Positions 14,480-19,196 of a stretch of DNA of 19,196 bases are shown here, piece after piece. How positions within the stretch are numbered: the first letter of the stretch is position 1; every line of letters starts with the position of its first letter. The notes below the pieces were generated by a model. That model ran no database searches and was not told where the DNA came from. It saw only the letters and a program-made list of their open reading frames with translations. Location: NCBI GenBank assembly GCA_934249215.1, contig CAKQKN010000039.1, positions 1-19,196 on the forward strand, in the 5' to 3' direction. This DNA is from an uncultured Clostridia bacterium. Its GTDB lineage: Bacteria; Bacillota; Clostridia; Christensenellales; Borkfalkiaceae. The position numbers and the translations under genes were made by a program.

Positions 14480-14610
14480 TTTCGGGGCGGGGCTTGATAA
14501 CGCTCGCAAGTTGCGCAATTTGCCGCGCCGATAAAAAGCTTTTTTCGGGACGCGATTTCGTTAACCGTTTTAGCTTACACGCTTTTGTTTCCGACGGACG
14601 AAAGGGGAGC

Positions 14611-14648
14611 CCGATAAAAATAAAACCCCGACGAAAAACGACGGGGTT
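14611..14648 (-). terminator. Intrinsic terminator of rpsT
   Basis: On the minus strand AACCCCG (14648-14642) pairs with CGGGGTT (14630-14624), followed by TTTTATTTTTAT. It starts 12 bases after the rpsT stop codon, so S20 is a single-gene transcript at its 3' end. Confidence 0.8.
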
Positions 14649-14660
14649 CGATCTGACTGA

Positions 14661-14930
14661 TTAAGCGTTCTTTAATGCGTTAAGTCTTACGGCAAAACCG
14701 GATTTCTTGTTGGCAGCCGTATTTTTATGAAGCGTACCGTTGGTAACGGCTTTGTCGAGAACCCTGCAAGTCTCTCTGTATCCTGCCTCGATTGCTTCGA
14801 GGTTGCCTTCCTCAAACAATGTGTTCATTTTTTTGAGGGTGGTCTTTACTTCCGATTTATTGCTTTTGTTGATCTCGGCTTTTTTATTGTTTACGAGCAC
14901 GCGTTTCTTCGCGGATTTGATGTTAGGCAC
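14661..14930 (-). CDS. rpsT: 30S ribosomal protein S20
   Basis: The 89-residue basic, helical protein binds 16S rRNA in the small ribosomal subunit. Starting at the GTG at 14930 gives MPNIKSAKKRVLVNNKKAEI, the canonical S20 N-terminus, and the usual length of 87-90. AAGGAG (14945-14940) lies nine bases upstream of that GTG. An in-frame ATG at 14969 would add 13 unrelated residues, lacks a ribosome binding site and would place this AAGGAG inside the coding region, so it is rejected. The C-terminal part (LHKNTAANKKSGFAVRLNAL) is also typical. It is divergent from murI. Confidence 0.95.
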   Translation of the reverse strand: MPNIKSAKKRVLVNNKKAEINKSNKSEVKTTLKKMNTLFEEGNLEAIEAGYRETCRVLDKAVTNGTLHKNTAANKKSGFAVRLNALKNA

Positions 14931-14939
14931 TTTATCTTT

Positions 14940-14945
14940 CTCCTT
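14940..14945 (-). promoter_or_regulatory. Ribosome binding site that decides the rpsT start
   Basis: AAGGAG on the minus strand, nine bases before the GTG at 14930. It overlaps codons of the longer open frame, which supports the shorter protein. Confidence 0.85.
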
Positions 14946-15049
14946 AGGAACTGTCTTACTATCCGACATTTTAGCATATATTTTTCGTTATGGCAAGAGA
15001 ATTTTAAGCTTTTTTACAAAACTTGATAAATTTTATATTATAAAAAGGG

Positions 15050-15055
15050 TATAAT
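15050..15055 (+). promoter_or_regulatory. Candidate -10 box of murI
   Basis: A perfect TATAAT lies in the AT-rich divergent region between rpsT and murI. The nearest good -35 (TTGATA, 15023-15028) is 21 bases away, longer than usual, and the 17-base position reads TAAATT. The leader to the ATG at 15137 would be about 75 bases. Confidence 0.4.
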
Positions 15056-15136
15056 CGAAGAGGATCGAGGCGAAAAACCGAAAACGACGGAAAAACATAA
15101 TATGATTGTGGAGCGTTGTGCGGTTTGAGAAAAAAT

Positions 15137-16108
15137 ATGCAGCCGATAGTCGTTACCGACAGCGGGGCGGGCGGACTTTTCGTGCTCGATAAGCTCGTGC
15201 GGGCTTTTCCGCGGGAAAAATTCGTCTATTTTTCCGACGTCGGAAATATGCCGTACGGGAACAAATCGGACGAGCGGATCCGCGAGCTTTGCGGAATGCG
15301 CGTCGATTTCGCCAAAAGGAAAAAGGCAAAACTTATCGTCGTGGCGTGCAACACTATGTCCTCGGTCGGACGCGAAGTTTTCGAAAACGGCGGAGTCGCG
15401 GTCGATTTCGTGCTTGCGGCAGACGGTTTGTTGAAAAGCCTTTCAGGCGCCGACGGGATAGACGGAGTGAATGGTTCGGGTCGTGTCGGTCGTTCGTCGG
15501 GCGGGAATCGTTCGTGGTATGTCGGTTGTCCGTCGGGCGGGAATAGTTTGGGGTATGTCGGGCGTTTGATCGGCGAGGATCGTTCGAGCGGGAATCGTTC
15601 AAGCGGGAAAATCGACTTGCCCGCGGTGGTCTTTTGCACGGCAGCTACGGAAAAAAGCGGGGCTATAAGTCGATTATCGAAGCAAAATGGGGTTATAGTT
15701 TATGCGGAACGCGATCTCGCGCGGGAAATCGAGAAGCATATTTTCGACCTTTTATCGTATAAGCCGCGGCTTGCGGAGGGTGATCGGGAGAGCTATAAGA
15801 CGGTGGTTCTCGGTTGCACGCACTATGCGCTTATAAGGGATAAGTTCGCCGAGCGTTTTTCGGGGGCGGTTGTGATCGACGGAACGGAAGAGCTCGAAAA
15901 TCGGGTTCGACAAGCCGTTTCGGTAGCGGATGGAGACTGCGAAAACGAGAGAAAAAGCCGGGGCGAGAACGGGGCGAAAAAACAATGCGGAGACGGTAGC
16001 GGAAAAGGCGATGGACGCAAAGGTAAGGTGCGCGTCGTTTTTTTCGGAAGCGGGGCGAGAAAGATGCGGCGTGCTTTTTTTGCGCTTTTCGGACGGGAAA
16101 AACTCTGA
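15137..16108 (+). CDS. murI: Glutamate racemase with repetitive insertions
   Basis: This enzyme converts L- to D-glutamate for peptidoglycan. Conserved sites are VVTDSGAGGLFVL (Asp8, Ser9), VVACNTMSS (catalytic Cys71), TAATEKSGA (169-176) and VVLGCTHYALI (catalytic Cys227, His229). The 323-residue length exceeds the usual 250-270. The excess lies in a Gly/Ser/Arg/Asn-rich insert at about 104-158, encoded by 36- and 15-base tandem repeats, and in a charged, Gly-rich segment at about 263-297 before the final KVRVVFFGSGA strand. Catalytic parts are intact, so the enzyme is probably active. The ATG at 15137 is chosen because MQPIVVTDSG matches the family; a TTG at 15116 would add seven residues. 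The ribosome binding site is weak (GAGA). The gene diverges from rpsT. Confidence 0.93.
   Translation: MQPIVVTDSGAGGLFVLDKLVRAFPREKFVYFSDVGNMPYGNKSDERIRELCGMRVDFAKRKKAKLIVVACNTMSSVGREVFENGGVAVDFVLAADGLLKSLSGADGIDGVNGSGRVGRSSGGNRSWYVGCPSGGNSLGYVGRLIGEDRSSGNRSSGKIDLPAVVFCTAATEKSGAISRLSKQNGVIVYAERDLAREIEKHIFDLLSYKPRLAEGDRESYKTVVLGCTHYALIRDKFAERFSGAVVIDGTEELENRVRQAVSVADGDCENERKSRGENGAKKQCGDGSGKGDGRKGKVRVVFFGSGARKMRRAFFALFGREKL
15495..15610 (+). repeat. In-frame tandem repeats inside murI
   Basis: CGTCGGGCGGGAAT recurs at 15495 and 15531, a 36-base period (12 codons) that extends through GTATGTCGG in both units. Shorter TCGAGCGGGAATCG and TCAAGCGGGAAAATCG units follow near 15583 and 15598, with a 15-base period. 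All are multiples of three, so the frame is kept. Confidence 0.8.
15663..15680 (-). repeat. Family C 18-mer within murI
   Basis: CTATAAGTCGATTATCGA is the exact reverse complement of 18912-18929 (TCGATAATCGACTTATAG) in the gene-free right end. It encodes part of SGAISRLSK, a normally conserved region, so the coding copy could be coincidental or the source of the dispersed one. Confidence 0.5.
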
Positions 16109-16194
16109 AAGGCGGAAGATCGGGTGTTTTGAAAGTTTTTTGCATGCTTTTTGGTTAAAATAAAGGCGTTTTTTCGCTAATTGCCGTAAAAATA

Positions 16195-16224
16195 TTGACA
16201 AAAACGGCGTTCGTATGGTAATAT
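16195..16224 (+). promoter_or_regulatory. Promoter of the M24 peptidase gene
   Basis: TTGACA (16195-16200), a perfect -35, is followed after 18 bases by TAATAT (16219-16224). Transcription would start near 16231, leaving a leader of about 72 bases. This places the upstream GTG at 16240 in the leader and supports the later ATG start. Confidence 0.65.
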
Positions 16225-16302
16225 GCGAAGAGATAGCGTGTGTTCGTGTGGCATGCGGCGGTTTTCGTTTTGCTTTGCGCGCGGACTGCACCGAGGTTTT
16301 TT

Positions 16303-17376
16303 ATGAAATTTGCGGATTACGATTTATGCCTTATCACCGACGAAAAGGAGAGAATGTATTTTCTCGGTTTCGCGGCGACGGACGGTTACGTTGTTCATTC
16401 AAAAAATAAAACGGCTTTCGTCGTTGACAGACGTTATTATTACGCCGCAAAGAAGCAACTCGAACCCAAAGGTTTCGAAGTCGTTTGCGGAAGCGATTAT
16501 ACCTATCTGCGCGAAGCCGTCGTTTCGATCGAAGCGCGCGTTCTCGGCATCGATTTCGGAGTTACGACGCTCCGTCAGAAAGCCGCGATCGAAAAAGCTC
16601 TCCCCGGAATCGAACTTTTCGACGTCGGTCCGGAACTCGAGTACGAGGCGTCCGTAAAGCATCCCGAGGAGATCAAGACGATCGCCAAGGCTTGCGCGAT
16701 TGCGGAAAAATCTTTTATGGAAACGCTGCCGTTTTTCGAAGTCGGCGTTACCGAATCGGATATTGCGGCGGAACTCGAATATCGGTTCAAAAAGAACGGC
16801 GCGTCCGACAAATCGTTCGACACGATCGTTGCGTTCGGCGCAAATTCCGCGGTTCCGCACCATGCGACCGGGAAAACCAAGCTGAAAGACAACATGCCCG
16901 TGCTTATGGATTTCGGGTGCATTTATTCGGGGTATTGCTCGGATATGACGCGAACCATGTATTACGGTCAGCCGTCGAAAGAGTTTTTGACGGCGTATAA
17001 GGCGGTTTACGAGGCGCACTTTGCCGCGCTCGACAACGTTAAAGCGGGGATGACCGGCAAGGAAGCGGACGCGATTGCGAGGAACGTTCTCGCTAAATAC
17101 GGGTTTGCCGAATATTTCACTCATTCTTTGGGGCACGGAATCGGCGTTCATATTCACGAATTTCCTTATCTTGCGCCGTCTGCGCGCGGAGTTTGCGAAC
17201 TCGAGAACGGAATGGTGTTCTCCGACGAGCCGGGCGTTTATTTCGACGGCAAGTTCGGTATCCGCATCGAGGACAGCTGTTATATGAAAGACGGAAAGGT
17301 GCATACCTTTATGAAAGAGGACAAGCATCTTATCGTGCTCGATAACGGAAACTTCGAAAAATATCATATCGAATAA
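16303..17376 (+). CDS. M24-family Xaa-Pro aminopeptidase/dipeptidase (YqhT-like)
   Basis: The 357-residue metallopeptidase removes residues before proline. The ATG at 16303 is chosen over a GTG at 16240 because GAGG (16293-16296) precedes it by six bases and [20 protein letters not shown] starts like the family. The N-terminal creatinase-like domain spans about 1-118. The pita-bread catalytic domain holds all five metal ligands: LMDFGC (Asp203), CSDMTRT (Asp214), SLGHGIG (His278), SDEPGVY (Glu309) and IRIEDS (Glu323). There is no signal peptide, so it acts on peptides in the cytoplasm. It sits 187 bases before efp, the same order as yqhT-efp in Bacillus subtilis as I recall it, which links proline-peptide turnover to proline translation. 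Family sure; amino- versus dipeptidase use is open. Confidence 0.94.
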   Translation: MKFADYDLCLITDEKERMYFLGFAATDGYVVHSKNKTAFVVDRRYYYAAKKQLEPKGFEVVCGSDYTYLREAVVSIEARVLGIDFGVTTLRQKAAIEKALPGIELFDVGPELEYEASVKHPEEIKTIAKACAIAEKSFMETLPFFEVGVTESDIAAELEYRFKKNGASDKSFDTIVAFGANSAVPHHATGKTKLKDNMPVLMDFGCIYSGYCSDMTRTMYYGQPSKEFLTAYKAVYEAHFAALDNVKAGMTGKEADAIARNVLAKYGFAEYFTHSLGHGIGVHIHEFPYLAPSARGVCELENGMVFSDEPGVYFDGKFGIRIEDSCYMKDGKVHTFMKEDKHLIVLDNGNFEKYHIE

Positions 17377-17394
17377 AATCGGTTTAATTTTTAA

Positions 17395-17449
17395 TCGGTT
17401 CGAAAAATCGAAAAAACGAAAAATCGAAAATCGGGCGATCGCGAACCGA
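17395..17449. repeat. Inverted repeat enclosing 8-base direct repeats
   Basis: TCGGTTCG (17395-17402) and CGAACCGA (17442-17449) are perfect inverted arms. Between them lie four roughly 8-base units, CGAAAAAT, CGAAAAAA, CGAAAAAT and CGAAAAT, beginning at 17401. The block is in the gap before efp. No T-run follows, so it is not a standard terminator. Confidence 0.45.
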
Positions 17450-17502
17450 AAATTAAAAATCGATGAGCCGAAAGATCGAAATAACGCTAATTATAGGAAA
17501 AA

Positions 17503-17520
17503 TCGCATCGGGCGATGCGA
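17503..17520. promoter_or_regulatory. Short palindromic hairpin upstream of efp
   Basis: TCGCATCG-GG-CGATGCGA is a perfect eight-base inverted repeat, ending 43 bases before the efp ATG and followed by A/T-rich sequence. It could be an operator or the base of a leader hairpin. I see no good -35/-10 pair to settle this. Confidence 0.4.
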
Positions 17521-17550
17521 ACGTATTATATTAAACTCAGTAAATAAAAC

Positions 17551-17563
17551 AGGAGATAAACTT
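17551..17563 (+). promoter_or_regulatory. Ribosome binding site of efp
   Basis: AGGAG (17551-17555) lies eight bases before the ATG at 17564 and agrees with the canonical EF-P N-terminus. Confidence 0.85.
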
Positions 17564-18124
17564 ATGATTCAAGCAGGCGATTTCAGAAAGGGCGTAACCA
17601 TCGAGTTCGAGGGTAACATTTACACCATCGTTGACTTCCAGCACGTCAAACCCGGCAAGGGCGCGGCGTTCGTCAGAACCAGACTTAAGAATATCGTTAC
17701 CGGCGCCGTTCTCGAAAGAACGTTTAACCCGACCGAAAAAGTCGAGAATGCCGTTATCGAAACCAAGAAAATGCAGTATTCTTACAACGACGGCGATCTG
17801 TATTACTTTATGGACGAGGAATATAACCTTGTTCCGCTCAACCATGACCAGGTTGAGGACGCTCTTAAATATATTAAGGAAAACGATTACGTTCTCGTTA
17901 AGTCCTATAAGGGCGTTGCATTCTCCGTCGACTGCGACAACTTCGTCGAACTGCTCGTTACCGAAGCGGAACCCAGCGTTGCCGGCAACACCGCTACCAA
18001 CGCGACGAAGATCGTTAAGCTTGAAACGGGTATCTCCATGCAGGTTCCTATGTTCGTCAACGAGGGCGACGTCATTCGTATCGACACCCGCACCGGCGAA
18101 TATATGGAAAGAGTGAAGAAATAA
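17564..18124 (+). CDS. efp: Elongation factor P
   Basis: The 186-residue protein is a full-length EF-P, which relieves ribosomes stalled at consecutive prolines. It has the N-terminal KOW-like domain (about 3-62), the middle OB domain (about 66-125) and the C-terminal OB domain with [20 protein letters not shown] (about 165-182). The loop residue is Lys32 in [10 protein letters not shown], the position that carries 5-aminopentanol in Bacillus subtilis and beta-lysine in many Proteobacteria. Its stop codon overlaps the start of the next gene by one base (TAATG), and that gene looks like YmfI, the reductase for the 5-aminopentanol form. So this EF-P is probably modified that way. Confidence 0.97.
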   Translation: MIQAGDFRKGVTIEFEGNIYTIVDFQHVKPGKGAAFVRTRLKNIVTGAVLERTFNPTEKVENAVIETKKMQYSYNDGDLYYFMDEEYNLVPLNHDQVEDALKYIKENDYVLVKSYKGVAFSVDCDNFVELLVTEAEPSVAGNTATNATKIVKLETGISMQVPMFVNEGDVIRIDTRTGEYMERVKK

Positions 18125-18840
18125 TGAAAAACGTTCTCGTTACGGGATCATCGAGGGGCATTGGCGAAGAAATCGCCCGTGCCCTTTATTTTCGCGGGTA
18201 TAACGTAATCATAAACTATTTCGCAAGCGAGGAACGTGCGAAAAAGGTCGCAGCGGATATCGGCGGCGCGCTTTGTCTGAAAGCCGACGTTTCCGATTAC
18301 GGCGCGGTCGACGGGATGTTTTGCGAGATCGAAAGGCGGTTCGGAGCGGTCGACGTGCTTGTCAACAATGCGGGGATCGCTCTTATGCAAAAAGTTTTTC
18401 AGTCGGTGAGCGAAAACGAGTTCGATCGGCTCGTCGCGGTCAATCTCAAGGGCGCGTTCAATTGTTCGAAGCGCGCGGTCGACGGGATGATCGGGAAAAA
18501 ATCGGGAAGGATAATCAATCTCGCTTCCGTCTGGGGGACGCTCGGCGGCTCGTGCGAGGCGGTGTATTCGATGACGAAAGCGGGAATTATCGGGTTCACC
18601 AAAGCGTTGGCGAAAGAACTTGCGCCGTCGGGAATTACGGTCAACGCTGTTTCGCCCGGGTTTATCGATACCGAGATGAACGCGCATTTGAGCGAAGCCG
18701 ACGTCAAGGCGTTTACGGAAGAAATTCCCGTCGGAAGAATCGGAACTGCGGCGGACGTTGCCGCGGCGGTTGCTTTCCTTGCGAGCGACGAGGCGGCTTA
18801 CGTTACCGGACAGATTCTCGGCGTTGACGGCGGGTTATGA
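18124..18840 (+). CDS. ymfI: SDR reductase, probable EF-P 5-aminopentanone reductase (YmfI-like)
   Basis: This 238-residue short-chain dehydrogenase has the nucleotide-binding TGSSRGIGEEIA (Gly8, Gly12, Gly14), NNAG (81-84), Asn107, and the catalytic Ser135, Tyr148, Lys152 set. A segment before Tyr148, SVWGTLGGSCEAVYSMTKAG (135-154), closely resembles what I recall of Bacillus subtilis YmfI (S-x-W-G...G-x-S-C-E...YSM-x-K) and differs from typical FabG. YmfI reduces EF-P-5-aminopentanone to the 5-aminopentanol form. The start overlaps the efp stop by one base, so translation is probably coupled, and a terminator follows directly. The main alternative is a FabG-type 3-oxoacyl reductase, but no fatty acid genes are nearby. 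Confidence 0.85.
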   Translation: MKNVLVTGSSRGIGEEIARALYFRGYNVIINYFASEERAKKVAADIGGALCLKADVSDYGAVDGMFCEIERRFGAVDVLVNNAGIALMQKVFQSVSENEFDRLVAVNLKGAFNCSKRAVDGMIGKKSGRIINLASVWGTLGGSCEAVYSMTKAGIIGFTKALAKELAPSGITVNAVSPGFIDTEMNAHLSEADVKAFTEEIPVGRIGTAADVAAAVAFLASDEAAYVTGQILGVDGGL

Positions 18841-18860
18841 TTTGTTTATATGGTATATTG

Positions 18861-18890
18861 CGCGCAGCTTATTGTCTGCGCGTTTTTTTT
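18861..18890 (+). terminator. Intrinsic terminator of the efp-ymfI transcript
   Basis: CGCGCAG (18861-18867) pairs with CTGCGCG (18876-18882) around an eight-base loop, followed by eight T (18883-18890). It lies 20 bases after the SDR stop codon. Confidence 0.9.
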
Positions 18891-18911
18891 GCGCGATTTT
18901 TGATAAACGTG

Positions 18912-18931
18912 TCGATAATCGACTTATAGAC
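18912..18931 (+). repeat. Family C short repeat
   Basis: TCGATAATCGACTTATAGAC begins with an inverted core, TCGAT-A-ATCGA. Its first 18 bases match murI (15663-15680) exactly in reverse. A relative at 10259-10279 shares 18 of 21 bases with CGATAATCGACTTATAGACGG here. Confidence 0.5.
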
Positions 18932-19048
18932 GGGGTTTTGCGTGTTGGATTATATTTGGCGTGTGGTGTGTGGGGCAAAGAATTCTGATTCTGTTGCGCG
19001 GAAGTTAGTGAATGTTGTGGGTGCGGGCAAAAAGTGAGATTGAGTGAC

Positions 19049-19113
19049 GAGTGCGGCACTTCGTGCCCGGATCCCTCGCAGGTGCGGCGTGGAAGCGGGG
19101 CTTGGGATGACGG
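19049..19113 (+). repeat. Family A repeat (A7)
   Basis: GAGTGCGGCACTTCGTGCCC...GATCCCTCGCAGG...GGCTTGGGATGACGG, with the GAGATTGAGTGAC lead-in just before it. The surrounding gene-free stretch, 18841 to the window end, holds only the terminator, the family C copy, this repeat and a partial family B copy. Confidence 0.65.
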
Positions 19114-19146
19114 AAAAATAATACGCGTGGAGAGATTAGGCTTTTT

Positions 19147-19196
19147 GCCCTCATCCGTCGGCAGAGCCGACACCTTCCCCGAATTAGGGAAGGCTT
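19147..19196 (+). repeat. Family B repeat (B3), cut by or near the window end
   Basis: GCCCTCATCCGTCGGCAGAG...CCTTCCCCGAATTAGGGAAGGCTT, with GTCGGC-AGA-GCCGAC and CTTCCC...GGGAAG hairpins. It lies 33 bases after a family A copy, the same A/B neighbourhood as at 3901-4258. Confidence 0.7.

Noticed and set aside
14423..14518. Longer thioredoxin start with a basic N-terminal extension
   Set aside because: It reads through the ribosome binding site region and adds residues foreign to the family.
15102..15128. Eight-codon frame (MIVERCAV) in the murI leader as a leader peptide
   Set aside because: No ribosome binding site and no run of regulatory codons; such a short frame is expected by chance.
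16240..16302. GTG-started N-terminal extension of the M24 peptidase, which looks hydrophobic like a signal peptide
   Set aside because: The promoter and GAGG before the ATG at 16303 place it in the leader, and the family start fits the ATG.
17435..17442. GCGATCGC palindrome as a HIP1-type element
   Set aside because: HIP1 is an overabundant cyanobacterial motif; I noted one copy here in a cytidine-guanine-rich repeat context, so chance is enough.
18835..19173. Minus-strand frame of 112 residues at the right end
   Set aside because: It spans a terminator and repeats, lacks a ribosome binding site and its product has no recognisable fold.

Overview
The window most likely comes from an uncultured, gut-type member of the Clostridia (Bacillota). 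The signs are a Shine-Dalgarno-led lipoprotein, an S20 protein with the typical Bacillota N-terminus, an EF-P with Lys32 next to a YmfI-type reductase, clostridial thioredoxin and M24 peptidase sequences, and dispersed noncoding repeats. This placement is inferred from sequence style; no rRNA or taxonomic marker tree was available. I see 14 protein genes and no tRNA, rRNA, CRISPR array, transposase or phage gene.

Left part (1-13412) is a carbohydrate-use region. It opens with a 1204-residue lipoprotein built from Ig-like and jelly-roll-like modules. A 645-base gene-free stretch packed with repeats and hairpins follows. Next are a NodB/deacetylase-like protein with an N-terminal Ig-like domain and a GH109-like Gfo/Idh/MocA protein, 72 bases apart. 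A repeat block containing a terminator precedes a GH35 beta-galactosidase, which is followed by a putative beta-propeller protein of unknown function and a strong terminator at 9981-10011. After another repeat block come an AraC-type regulator (minus strand) and a divergent GH3 beta-glucosidase, with a good promoter and two palindromes between them. The lipoprotein could display sugar-binding modules on the cell surface. The enzymes lack signal peptides and would process imported oligosaccharides in the cytoplasm. No transporter is present in the window.

Right part (13471-18840) is housekeeping. On the minus strand are a small helical protein of unknown function, thioredoxin and ribosomal protein S20 (GTG start). 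On the plus strand are glutamate racemase with unusual repetitive insertions, an M24 Xaa-Pro peptidase, EF-P, and an SDR overlapping EF-P by one base. The SDR has the sequence signature of YmfI, the EF-P 5-aminopentanone reductase, so the last three genes form a proline-related translation and peptidase cluster.

Gene-free stretches carry at least three families of dispersed repeats. Family A is about 65-80 bases and ends in a GGATGACGG-type motif. Family B runs from a CCCTCATCC-type end to a GGGAAGGC-type end. Family C is a short element containing CGATAATCGACTTATAG. There is also an array of three GCGGGCGGTTTG hairpins. Several long open frames opposite the real genes are codon-bias shadows.

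The best leads are the coupled efp-ymfI pair, the tandem-repeat expansion inside the glutamate racemase gene, the unknown propeller protein paired with GH35, and the repeat-derived hairpins and terminator.
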